DNA of 64,000 nucleotides from contig NC_071332.1 of the NCBI RefSeq assembly GCF_010183535.1, positions 248,001-312,000 on the forward strand. The letters run 5' to 3'. Under the pieces are notes generated by a model. It saw nothing but the letters and a program-made list of their open reading frames with translations. It had not been told where the DNA came from and did no database searches. Each line of letters starts with the position of its first letter. Positions within the stretch are counted from its first letter, which is position 1. This document shows, one piece after another, positions 45,983 through 56,284 of the stretch. Source of the DNA: Caenorhabditis remanei. Its lineage: Eukaryota; Nematoda; Chromadorea; Rhabditida; Rhabditidae. A program made the position numbers and the translations under genes.

Positions 45983-46735
45983 TGTTGACAGTTGCCAGGT
46001 CCCCGATCAGGCCTCTGTCACACTCCAAACTAAAATGCATTAATTGATTGTATAAATTACTATAATTTATTCAATTACTTTTATGTATTTTACTTTCTGT
46101 TAATTATCTTCTTTTTTCCCTGTTTTCTCTTTCATTGTAATAGGAAGTAATTCCTTTTACAATTCAAATCGCCGCCAACAACGATGTCTGCGTCTCCACT
46201 ACAGTTCAAAGGCGCACGTCTTTTCCACCATGAGGAACTCCCGCCGCGACACACAGCAAACGACTGCTACAGTAGCTGACCGACACCCACGCTGGCCTAT
46301 AATTAATTTCCCTTTTAAAAAAGAGAGTTTTTCCCTTTTTTATAGTTGTTGTTCTTAACCACGAGAGAAAGTGTGTTTTTACCGCGAATCCTTCTAGGAG
46401 GCGCTGGTAATAACTCGCTGAGAGCTCTTAGAAAGCAACCGCGAGAATTCTCTATAGAGAATTCCACCGCAGAAGCTTTCTATGCAGTTTACCTCGTTTC
46501 CCCCCATTTTCTCTGTTGCTTTGATGTAAAGGCACGATCAGTTAAAGGTTTTTAATGCCGACCTCGTGTCAAGCTTTTATCCTTGAATAAACTGATTGTA
46601 GACTAAACCGCGTAACTGTACATTGGGTCCTGCGTACCTCTGAACCACCTAAATAAGCAGGAAACCACCGAGACGTGTAGCCTCCCTAGTCGGCTAATAA
46701 CCGACGGCCTTCTATCTCTAGAAGGGGCGGCCACA
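45983..46735 (+). repeat. 5' LTR
   Basis: 753 bases. Contains two ACCGCG motifs (46381, 46607), a TTTTTTATAG TATA-like stretch (46336) and AATAAA (46587). Its first 61 bases equal the coding end of the protease ORF in the 3' LTR. Confidence 0.93.
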
Positions 46736-46737
46736 TT

Positions 46738-46754
46738 TGGTGCATCAGACCTGG
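46738..46754 (+). promoter_or_regulatory. Candidate primer-binding site
   Basis: TGGTGCATCAGACCTGG starts two bases after the 5' LTR; TGG would pair with a tRNA CCA end. The tRNA was not identified. Confidence 0.45.
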
Positions 46755-47282
46755 TTTAAAATCTTGCGAAGGCGAAAAATCAAATTATTGATTTTTCACC
46801 GGCGCGAGCGAACTAGTCGGTTGCTCATCGGTTCTCGAAAAATTCTTGAATTTTTTGGGCCCAAAAAATCGTTAACTCGATTTTATGTACAATTCGCGTG
46901 TTTTTTCTCGAAAAAATGGTGTGAATTGGTCGAGAATTGGGTTCTCCGCTCTTGTTTCGTTCTTTTCGTCGCTCCTCCGATTTGAATTTCGCGCCAATTT
47001 GGCAGCGTCCTTTAAAGGGGAGAAAGCGCGCTCTAATACGACGAGCCGTTTTTAGGCCCGACGAATTATTGCGCGCGGCGAAAAACAACATTCTGTTCAC
47101 CTTTCGGAGCGATTTCGTCCGATTTTTCGTGATTTTTCGCGAAAAATCCGATGGAACCCGCACGAAAAGGCGTTTTTCGACCGCGAATCTCCGATTTATC
47201 GGAGTATACCGCGGAAAATCAATCGATTTAACCGAAAAATTCCTCTGGTTTGAGAATTCGAAATTTTTTCGAAAATTTCTTG

Positions 47283-47395
47283 TTCTCTTTCCTCTACGCT
47301 CCAAGAGAATAAGTTTTTCTGTTTCATCACTTCGAAAAAGGGGTTTATATTACAGCTTTTATTCAAAAAATAGCTTTAACGTCGTGTAAGTAGGT
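47283..47395 (-). repeat. PAT terminal split repeat B2
   Basis: 113 bases from TTCTCTTTCCTCTACG to GTAAGTAGGT (plus-strand reading), repeated at 48764-48876. Confidence 0.9.
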
Positions 47396-47569
47396 CGTTT
47401 GTTAACCTGCATTGTACACCCGTACATAACAAAAAACTAGAATGTAACATGATATGGGAGGAATTCGGGGAGAAAACGGAGAGAAATGATACAGACGTAG
47501 AAAAATGATAGAAATGATACAGGTGCGTTAGTCTAACTCAACAAAAACAAACAAGTAAGAATTAAACAA

Positions 47570-48546
47570 TTATTTATTATACTCGAATTCTTCGTCGTCC
47601 TCGACTTGATCTTCGAGCATCTCTTGTGGATGTGAACATCCTTGTGCCCGCGGCACATCCTTTATATACCTCTGCAGTCCGACCAGCGACCTCCACCTTC
47701 CTCTAGTTTGAATCTCCTCCATTGAGTGCCCGCTCGCCCTCATGTGATTTGCTCCTCCTCTTCTGAAGCAGTGATGCGTCGCTCCTGGTTTCCCTATCGC
47801 TCTCAGCATCTTCGTCGAGAGAGCAGAAATCGATTGAGCTGACAGTTTGACCGATCCATCAAGATTCGAGAAAACGTACGGACACTTTCCCTTCGTCCGG
47901 AGTCTCCATCTACACATCAAAATGTCCGTGTCGCTTCCTGGTTCGTAATTGAAGTAGGAATGTCTCCCTAACCCCAATTGATCGTTTTTAGCCTTTTCGA
48001 CGAACACTTCCATCATTCCATCTTTCTGCTTTACTCCGCTCCACTTAATTTCAGCCGCTTCCGATGCCCTCAGCATCACGTTGAAGGATAAAACCGCCAA
48101 GAGAGCGTCCCGATCTTTCGCCGGACTGTCCTCTTTCATCGCCAACTCTACTATCTTCGAAACGTCTTCAACCGTCACTTCGACCGTCTTCTTTCTTGAC
48201 TGGATTTCCTCTCTTCTCTTTGACCTGATGAGATCTGACACGAAGGACGATCCAATGGTGGACAAACTCTCGTTTGCTGTCTGATAAGCGGCTGAAATCC
48301 TTGTCAATGCACTACTTCCGATTCTCTTCGCTTTATCGACAAGATACAGCAGCAGAGACGACTCGTCCACTGGAAGATTCCTCTGCGCAATCCACAGATT
48401 CCTCTTCTCGTTCTCTTCCTTGTAGGCTTTGGCGGTCGACATCGCTTTCGAATCGAATGGCACAGCTTTCAGAGTTTCTATGTGTGGTAAAAACTCGCTA
48501 CCCACTTTCGTCTGGAGCTCCTCGATGAACGATCTCTTGACTCCTT
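47570..48546 (-). CDS. PAT tyrosine recombinase
   Basis: About 325 codons open from a 3' splice site (TTTTCAG at 48549-48547) to the stop at 47570; the first internal start is a GTG at 48505, so the protein is probably joined to an upstream exon with one leading base. Catalytic signature of phage-integrase-type recombinases: first Arg in MLRASEAAEIKWSG, H-x-x-R in THHCFRRGGAN, GRW, and the nucleophile Tyr in GLQRYIKDV. The acidic C-terminus (EDQVEDDEEFEY) is unusual. It integrates circular cDNA. It lies between A2 and B2. Confidence 0.87.
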
Positions 48547-48618
48547 CTGAAAATACACGTTAGTTATATCATTTCCTCGTTCTTTGTCTCTCTTTCACTG
48601 GGTGGGTGGGCTGGGACA

Positions 48619-48876
48619 CTCGTTAAACAACGTAGAATGACTTTCATATTCAAATTTCACGCCCGTCGAACGTGAGCGTTGCGGGACCCTAACGACCGCA
48701 AAAGGCGTGCGCCTTTAAACATCGCGCCTCCTTTTTCTCCGTTCTTCAACGAAAAACATAATATTCTCTTTCCTCTACGCTCCAAGAGAATAAGTTTTTC
48801 TGTTTCATCACTTCGAAAAAGGGGTTTATATTACAGCTTTTATTCAAAAAATAGCTTTAACGTCGTGTAAGTAGGT
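48619..48876 (-). repeat. PAT internal compound repeat B1-A2
   Basis: Joins a copy of each terminal repeat: 48764-48876 equals 47283-47395, and 48619-48765 equals 51630-51776. The two meet at TATT|CTCT. Confidence 0.9.
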
Positions 48877-48899
48877 AGAAACAATGCAAAGCCTGGGGC

Positions 48900-50957
48900 C
48901 TATTGTGAGAAATCTAAAAATGCCAAAATGAACTCGGATCTACAGAATTTGGAATCTGTAGCCTCGCAGTACTTCGACCCTTCTCCCGGTATAAAGATGT
49001 TGTCGTTTTTCTCATAAATCATATAATCCCTTACGTATCTAACAAATCTGCCTGAGCTATCAACGAGGGCTTGGTAAGACGGATGACTTTTCCACAGTGG
49101 TGCCACTAACACGCCTTTCAACCCTCTACTTTTCGCGATTTTCAACAACTGTGGTATCATTACAGGAGGGGGTACCCACCAAGCAAGTCCCATCCTTTCG
49201 GCTCTCGGAATGTGCTCGAATACGTTGACGCCGGACGATCCAAACTCAGGATATCTGGAAAAGAAACGTTCCGTTTTCTTGTTCTGTGCATCTGCGAACC
49301 AATCCACTTTAATTTCGCCCCACAATCTTTGTGCCTGTTTGAAAACTCTATCCGCTATTCCCCAGTCATCAAAATCAAAGTTTCTACTCGCTTCATCGGC
49401 TTCTACATTCTGTTCTCTTGGAATCCACAGAAAAGAACACCCGCCGATGCTTTCAAAATTCTTCCACACTCTCTCCGCTAAAGCATGCAACTCTGGCTTC
49501 ATCGAGCCTCTTCTCAACACACTGACCGCCGCCTGACTATCTACCAACACTTGTATGCTTCCTCTCACTTGTCCTATCAACCTCGCCGACGCTACATCTA
49601 CCGCCGTCAACTCTCTCCACGCACTCGAATGTTCCTCGAAGTTACTATCGCCTATTTCTGACATTTTCCACAGCACGCAACCTTTCTTATCCTTAAGTAA
49701 GCCTCCAACTCCAAGAGCCGACGCATCGGTGAACAGTAAAAAGTCGAAAAAGGGGTCGATTTCCAACAAACTTCTCTTCAGTAACTCTTCACCGTGAACT
49801 TTCCAAAACTCGATCTCCCTTATCTCACCTGGAGACTTCTCCTTTCTCGTGTTCTTTGACTCCATCTTCTTTTGACTCTCCCCAACAGTTTGCATCAACC
49901 ATCTCGCTCGGCCAACTCCGACGTCACCTGCAACGAGTTCAAATGATGCCAGGCATCCCAAAAACTTCATTCGGTCCAGGACCGACGGAGCCACGCTCCT
50001 CCTCAGCTCATCAAGAACACTCTGCCACGTGGCCATTCTTTTCTCAGTCCCACGGACTTCTCTCGCGACCAGGTCGCATTCATAGCCAAGCCATGTAAAC
50101 TTCGCGTCTGGCACCCAGAACGACTTCTCCTCGGCAACACACACGCCGGCTTCTGCAAGATCTCCTCTCACTCTTCTCGAGGCTCTCGCGACTTCGTACT
50201 CCGTCTCGCCCACAATCAGGCCATCATCCAAATACAAAAACATTTTTATACCCTCCGCTCTCCATTTCCTTACCAGAACTTTGAAAATTTTTGTAAACAG
50301 CCATGGGGCTGTTGCTAAACCAAAAGGTAAACCTTTGAAGGAAAAATATGGAGCAGCGGGAGGATTCGAAAGGGAGAAACTCAAGAGATCTCGTGAATCT
50401 CTATGAATCTTGATATGATGATAGCCCGATTTGAAGTCGAAAGTCGCCGCGAAATTGGCATTTTCTAAAAACGGCCACGCTGTTTTCATATTTTCTAACT
50501 TGAACCGAGGAGGAACGAGACTCTTGTTCAATTCACTAAGGTCCAGAATCATTCTCTTTTTCTTACCTTGTTCAACTACGTGCAAGGGTGAGACTACCCT
50601 CGGAAGTCCATCCGACCGATCGAGCACACCTTCCTTCTCCAGCCTCTCAATTTCTGCAAACAAAAACTCTTTGTGCCGTAACACGGACGGTCTTAGGCCT
50701 TGCGGCTCCGGCAACGTAATTCTGGAATCTAATTGAATTTTATAACCGTCTTCTATGACACTCAGCACCCACTCCGAGGAACATATGTTCTCCCAGAACT
50801 CAATCGCTTCTGACAAACGTTCTGGAAAAATCATACCTCCTTTGCTCACAATCTGTGGCATAATGTCCAAACTGTGAGCACTTGAAGCACTTGACGCTTC
50901 TCTTGACGTCCCTTGAGTTCCCGTATCCTTGGCCTCCGTTTTGACGAGCACTTCCAT
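48900..50957 (-). CDS. PAT reverse transcriptase-RNase H
   Basis: 685 residues from ATG at 50957. Reverse transcriptase: RMILDLSELNKS, ATFDFKSGYHHI, FKGLPFGLATAPWLFT and the catalytic MFLYLDDGLIVG. RNase H: LLFTDASALGVGGL, SAWRELTAVDVA, VLVDSQAAVSVL and EADEASR. The C-terminal block VDWFADAQNKKTERF ... WWVPPPVMIPQLL ... VLVAPLWKSHPSYQ is the conserved domain that follows RNase H in DIRS/Ngaro/PAT proteins. It overlaps the gag frame by 158 bases in a different phase. The stop is at 48900-48902, just before B1. Confidence 0.92.
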   Translation of the reverse strand: MEVLVKTEAKDTGTQGTSREASSASSAHSLDIMPQIVSKGGMIFPERLSEAIEFWENICSSEWVLSVIEDGYKIQLDSRITLPEPQGLRPSVLRHKEFLFAEIERLEKEGVLDRSDGLPRVVSPLHVVEQGKKKRMILDLSELNKSLVPPRFKLENMKTAWPFLENANFAATFDFKSGYHHIKIHRDSRDLLSFSLSNPPAAPYFSFKGLPFGLATAPWLFTKIFKVLVRKWRAEGIKMFLYLDDGLIVGETEYEVARASRRVRGDLAEAGVCVAEEKSFWVPDAKFTWLGYECDLVAREVRGTEKRMATWQSVLDELRRSVAPSVLDRMKFLGCLASFELVAGDVGVGRARWLMQTVGESQKKMESKNTRKEKSPGEIREIEFWKVHGEELLKRSLLEIDPFFDFLLFTDASALGVGGLLKDKKGCVLWKMSEIGDSNFEEHSSAWRELTAVDVASARLIGQVRGSIQVLVDSQAAVSVLRRGSMKPELHALAERVWKNFESIGGCSFLWIPREQNVEADEASRNFDFDDWGIADRVFKQAQRLWGEIKVDWFADAQNKKTERFFSRYPEFGSSGVNVFEHIPRAERMGLAWWVPPPVMIPQLLKIAKSRGLKGVLVAPLWKSHPSYQALVDSSGRFVRYVRDYMIYEKNDNIFIPGEGSKYCEATDSKFCRSEFILAFLDFSQ

Positions 50958-51492
50958 GGCCTCTGTAAGCGCTCTCGGATCGAAACCACTGATGTCGTCC
51001 TGGATATGGCTCTAGTCTTCTCCTCTTACTTTCCATATGGAGACCACCATCCCTGTTCGAACCTCCTGCCATATTCGACAACAACAGAAGCGACGTCATG
51101 TCGGACTGATTTGTCAAGCCCTCCGACGTCCCTCCGGTTATCGCCTTCAACGCATCCAATTTCTCCTTGGTCTGGAGCAGACTTGGATCCGAATCCAATA
51201 ACAGCAATTCTCCATTTCTCGCCTTCAACAGATCCAGAACCTCCTTAACCGCTTCATCCAACTCTCCGAGCGCCACCGCTTTCGTCAGAATATTTCTCAG
51301 CTTGACATTGAAATCGAGATTCTTCTGAATCCCTTTCGAGTTGACTTTCGGCGGCTTTTCCTCTTCCACATCCTTCTCCTTCTTTTTCCTGTCGACTCCA
51401 ACGTCTCGAATCAAATCTGCCACCTTCCCAAGAATGGTCTCTCCAAATTTTTCGAGGACTTCGTTGCTCACACCTCCCAACACGTCCGCCAT
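50800..51492 (-). CDS. PAT Gag with CCHC zinc knuckle
   Basis: 230 residues from the ATG at 51492. Charged N-terminal half (DRKKKEKDVEEEKPPKV), a helical region and, near the C-terminus, CFKCSQFGHYATDC, a perfect C-x2-C-x4-H-x4-C nucleic-acid-binding knuckle preceded by an Arg/Gly-rich stretch. Expected to coat the element RNA. Overlaps the RT frame. Confidence 0.85.
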   Translation of the reverse strand: MADVLGGVSNEVLEKFGETILGKVADLIRDVGVDRKKKEKDVEEEKPPKVNSKGIQKNLDFNVKLRNILTKAVALGELDEAVKEVLDLLKARNGELLLLDSDPSLLQTKEKLDALKAITGGTSEGLTNQSDMTSLLLLSNMAGGSNRDGGLHMESKRRRLEPYPGRHQWFRSESAYRGHGSARQNGGQGYGNSRDVKRSVKCFKCSQFGHYATDCEQRRYDFSRTFVRSD

Positions 51493-51629
51493 AATCACGA
51501 ATTTACGAATCCTGAACTAACAATTAGAAGAAAAACACGCTCAAAAAGCAATAATTTAATTTACAATCCGTTTTCGACACGAATTTCGAACAAAAAACTC
51601 AAAAAATCTTGTAAAACAACAAAAACGAC

Positions 51630-51776
51630 CTCGTTAAACAACGTAGAATGACTTTCATATTCAAATTTCACGCCCGTCGAACGTGAGCGTTGCGGGACCC
51701 TAACGACCGCAAAAGGCGTGCGCCTTTAAACATCGCGCCTCCTTTTTCTCCGTTCTTCAACGAAAAACATAATATT
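51630..51776 (-). repeat. PAT terminal split repeat A1
   Basis: 147 bases from CTCGTTAAACAACG to AACATAATATT (plus-strand reading), repeated at 48619-48765. Confidence 0.9.
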
Positions 51777-54700
51777 TTCTCGCCGATTTTTGGAGGTTTT
51801 CGGCGAAATAGAATGATTTTCATATAGAAACTCGCTAATTCTTTCAGCAAAAATTGGAAAAACTCGAATTTTGAAATTTTTTCGAAAATTTCGAAATTTT
51901 TTGAGATTTTAATAATTTTTTGTGAGAAATATGAACCGCGGTGTAGTTATTCGGATTCAGCGTTGCTTCTGGATGTGTTCTGCTCGCATTTTTCCTTGTT
52001 TTGGTCCCTTTTTGGATATTTTCGGATTTTCGAAATATTTCGAAAATTTTCGAAAATGCCCAATGTGATCGGAACCGGGAAAAATCGATGCGAACTATTT
52101 CCAATGAGCAATGCTTCGAGTCTGAAGTGTCTCTAGTGGAAATACCACGTCGTTTCGAAACTTTTTGTTGCGATACCGCGGGGATATTCCTAAAAATTTG
52201 TGTGAAGCCTCGCATTTCGCGTAATTGTGGGTGTTTCTCACGAGTACGAGCTAGTAGTTGCTCTTCGGAGTAGCTGGGGCTCGCGAGGCTCTGAGATAGT
52301 CCCTTAGTTTCCCTTTGTGACCACCCGCACCTTCGGGCGCTAACGGTCAGCCAGGAAACGGGGAATGTCTTATCTTCGCGAGACTGACTGTTCAGGTAGG
52401 GGTAAGCCGTCCCAAGCTGCATAGCTGGGACCATGTGCTCAGAACAGTTTTAGCAAGTATTCGTGAGAAACTTTAGAAGTTGTTGCTGTCTCCTCGCCTT
52501 TTGATTTTCGCGATTCTCTCTGAGAATTGCTTGAGAACAATCGGTAGTTGTTTTGAGGATTGAGAGCAAAACTTTACCATTTTTACAAGGCATGCTTGAG
52601 GGCTTCGTGTTTCACGCTAGTGGTTACCGCGGAAGTTCTCGCCGGTAGCATTTGCGATCAATGCTGGGGTTAGTAAAAGTCGAATATCGATTTTTCGCTT
52701 CTGCGAGCGCAGTGTGGGGAAATGATTGGTGGAGGTGCTGAATCCCTGAAATTCCGCTCCCTCGTTAGACGACGGTGCTGGATGTTCGCGGATTTACTAA
52801 TCTATCGAAGTATTTCTCCTAATGTTGCTTATTGAGAATTTACCGCGTTTTTAGAGTCTTTTGAGGAATATTGATCGTTAGCGGTCGACAGTTCTGAAGA
52901 TTTCGTAATTTTTTTTTCCTCTGGAACAGGTTGATTTCCGGCTGATGCCCTGATTTCGAAAGCAGTCTGCAATTTGTCAGTCACACTGCGATTAGAATTC
53001 TTCGGCGATCGAGCAGTCGGAAAACACGTTTCTGGGAATTCGAAGTTTTTGGGGTTGTCTGATCATTTCGAGCTCTTGAACTCAAAAACTCACCGCGTTC
53101 GCAAAAACACGTTGTAATTTTGCACTGTCTTTTGCTACGAAATTCCTTGCGTTCTGAGCTAATCGTTCAATCTCCTTTACCGTTGCATAACGTGATAGGA
53201 GGAGGAACGAGGAGTTTTTACCGCGAGCACATTTGGTGTTAGTTCCTCTAAATTTCGTGATTTTGGTAATTTCTCCGGTATTCTAATATTTAATCGATTT
53301 TTCGAAATAGTATTTGATACCGCGATTAGAAATAATCGCGTATTTCTCGGAGAAAGTGAGAAACGAAGCATCGAGTGGGAGCAGTCCATCTGGAGTTGCA
53401 CCTTTCGGAGCAGAAGACTCAGTTCGAGAGCTGGAGAGTTTTTCTCTAGCGTTCGGGCGACAGGACATTTTCAGTAGCGGTTATACCGCGAGCTGGAAGA
53501 GTCTATCCGGTTATTCCGACATTCCGGTAATATCCCTGGAGGTATGGCTACTGCTGTCTTACCTTTGGCGATTAATTCCCGAATTAATCGGAGTAGTCGG
53601 CTACGTTGTTTCAGATTGTAATTTTTTTGTATTTCTTCTTATCTATTCTTTTTGAATACAGGTTTCAGAGTATCGTGTGAGGAGGACGCCTTTCAGGCAT
53701 CCTCTGGCCCCCCGGAGCGTAGGTAACTGCGTGAAGGGAGGATTCTAGCATTGGAGTAGACGGTTCGAGTTCCGAGAGGTTTGGTATTTCAGTAGCTTCG
53801 CTCGAAAGATTCTTCTTCACTCGTGAAGGAGGATTTTCGGGTGGGGGATGCACTCGCATCCTCTGGCCCCTCGGAGCAATGGCATTCTTTAGAATCCCGT
53901 TGCTCCAAAGGGCCAATACAGTAACTGGAATGGCCGAAACCCGACGAAGTCTTACATTACTTCAGTGTTATCATTTGATACCGCGAAACTTTCCATACGA
54001 AATTTATAATCTGAGACAAACGTAGAACTCTGAGTATCTAATAACGAAATAGAGCATTTGAGTTGAGGAGATAGCGGGTCTATGAGAAGTCTCGTCTTAC
54101 GAGACGTTCAGAAGCTCGTGGTCGCCTTATTTTGTGAATTCTTGGGAGATGATACTCCGTAGAAATTCGTTTCTATCAGCGCAGTTTTTCTCACCGCGAT
54201 TTCTACTTGTTATTCCGTCACGTCGCGTGGCTTTTGTGTTATTTTATACACATTAGTGGCGAGAATTTCGAGAGAAATTGTGAAGATGGCATTAGTCATC
54301 GTGAATTTACCGCGAAGCTGGAATTCCGACTCGTTTACTGCATCTCCGTTTAGAGAAAGAGCATAAACTACGCGGTGCAATTGTTTCTTTATTGTTCATC
54401 GCAAGATCCGTCATGATCTTGAAGTCTCTAGAAAGTCTAAAGTTAGAGCGATTTCGGTCGCACTAATCTTGGCATTTTTACTTCTCTTTCTCATTGTCGT
54501 GCTGCTATTTTTCAGTGTTGCCAGCTTTTTGATTCATTGGGATGCGTTTCGTCGAGTCTTTTTCTCGTGCCCTCGCTCTTTTTTCGATAAATGTTCGCAT
54601 TTATCTGATGAGTGTGAGACCGAGATTCTGATTCGATTCCTTCTCGATCGAGAGGAAAGAAAATTTTTCCGAGTACCCAGAACAGTGAAACAAAAGCAAA

Positions 54701-56284
54701 CAATACAAAATAGCGCATACTATGAGTATATAGAAGTTCCAATCGACCCGCGAGGATGCTTCGGGAACGTGGCAAAGAGTTGAGCAATGGAATGTCGGAG
54801 AATGACTTGATGTGCACATTTAGTGCTGATGTTACTACATAATTCTTTGTGTCAGACGCTTCGGATCTAATGAGTTCTCTCTAAAGATCCTGAACCTGAT
54901 TAACAGGGTAATGTAGTTCATGGTCCCGTATGGTGTGAGATATACCTCGCAGTGCATCGGAACGTCGCAAGTCATGTATCTCTTAAACATTTCTCTCTTG
55001 CTTATCATCTTTGTCACCTTATCTGAATTTCCCACGTGTTCATCTCGTTATAAACGAGTACTTCCGAACCTTGTTAGCTCCGTAATCTGGGATATTGTAC
55101 CACGATTTTCCGAGAAAATAAGTGTAGGAAATATCTTTTCTATGAGCGCGAGGCTCTTGAGAAGGTATTGGTGTTGAATCATACTTCATCGTATACCTCG
55201 TATTCGACCTGTGATTCACACCACGTCTCTAGTACATTCTGAGCAGCGACTTCGATTTCGTTGCGAAAGAGTGTTTGTGTAGCTGAAAAGGGCGTTTTCT
55301 TGTGTTGAAGAAATCGTCTGATTGAGGTGAGAATGTGTACCAGCTGAGCAGCTTAGCTTAGCAGTCTTTTTCGTAAAGAGGGTACGGAACGTTTTCAAAT
55401 CTATTGCGACCTCGATCGATTGTGAGCATTAGTGAGCTCGATTTCACTTAGTGTGGAGTCGTGTAATGTTCATCAATCCATGCAAGTTATAGTGCCCGAC
55501 CGGTGGGCGCTGAAAGTTCCTATGAATCGATCATCAGCAGATCGGGAGGAAAAGTACAGCAATCCGTAGTGCTCTATTCCCACGAGCCCAAATGGTAACC
55601 AGTCCAACGGGTATTCGTTGAGTGCGACCTCTCGAAGTACAGCTTTCTGACAAAAGCGGAGCCAAATGGTAACCAATCCAACGGTGACCGCGAAAGTTGA
55701 ATGTTTCTGTGTACTCAAATACTGTCTCGAATTACCGATTCTGGGTTCTTGTAGATAGTAGTTGTGGATACGGAAACTTATGGAGAGAACAAAAAACCTC
55801 GGGATTTTCAGTTGGTACCTGAATATTTCGAAAACACGTCAGCTCTCACAGCTGAGTGGCTCAGAGTTACGAGGCTCTGGTGTCCGAAATTTCGGAGAAT
55901 TAGGACATTTTTCAGACATTTTCTGGTTCGTTATCCCTGGCTCTACTCCCATCGTTTCCCTGATCAAGAACCGAGAAGGAAGTGTGTGGTAACTTTTGCG
56001 ACGACTTCGGAAGCGTTTTCTCGATAAACAACGCCGTCATCAAGCTGGAGGAATCATTCCGTGGAGAACAAGTGGAATCAAGATCAATCAGTCTTTGCGC
56101 TTGTGTTTCGACCGCGATTTTGTACAAGTCGTGGAAGGAATTCAAGATCAATCTCGTTCCGGGAGAAGTTTTAGTCTCAAAGGGCTTCGGCTCAAACCTC
56201 ATAGCTACGCTCAAATTTTCCCCGGGTCCCCAGGTTTAATCACATTTAATCATGACATTTTTTCAGATATCGAGCTTGCTAACA
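51777..56284 (+). other. Long leader of the LTR element, mostly non-coding
   Basis: About 4.5 kb between the PAT insertion and gag (plus 46736-47282 before it). It starts with phased A/T runs (51830-52060), contains a GC-rich structured stretch (52260-52440), two copies of GCATCCTCTGGCCCC (about 53697 and 53868), two copies of CCAAATGGTAACCA (55589, 55663) and thirteen ACCGCG motifs. It ends with a strong acceptor ATTTTTTCAG at 56276, eight bases before the gag ATG, so most of it may be spliced out as an intron. Confidence 0.6.
54365..54783 (+). CDS. Candidate membrane-protein exon in the LTR element leader
   Basis: An open stretch of 139 codons without an ATG. Its centre is a strong membrane helix (VALILAFLLLFLIVVLLFF) preceded by basic residues (RKSKVRA) and followed by a Cys-containing, charged tail (DKCSHLSDECETEIL). 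It may be a spliced accessory or envelope-like remnant, or chance. No family is recognised. Confidence 0.25.

Larger units (their letters stand above)
47283..51776 (-). mobile_element. PAT/DIRS-type tyrosine-recombinase retrotransposon (complete, nested)
   Basis: On the minus strand the order is A1 (51776-51630), gag, RT-RNase H, B1 (48876-48764), A2 (48765-48619), tyrosine recombinase, B2 (47395-47283). A1 and A2 (147 bp) and B1 and B2 (113 bp) look identical: the split direct repeats that define PAT elements. No target duplication is seen, as expected for recombinase-mediated insertion. All three frames are intact, so it may be active. Confidence 0.88.

Noticed and set aside
46346..46555. 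69-codon frame in each LTR
   Set aside because: Duplicated because the LTR is duplicated; it overlaps expected promoter and R sequences and has no protein-like features.
46825..47389. Opposing 150-codon frames upstream of the PAT insertion
   Set aside because: They run across the PAT boundary at 47283 and are rich in Arg/Phe/Lys from the phased A/T runs.
51844..52434. 196-codon minus-strand frame in the retroelement leader
   Set aside because: Opposite to the element genes, crosses the A/T-phased region and a GC-rich structured stretch, and shows no domain; treated as chance.
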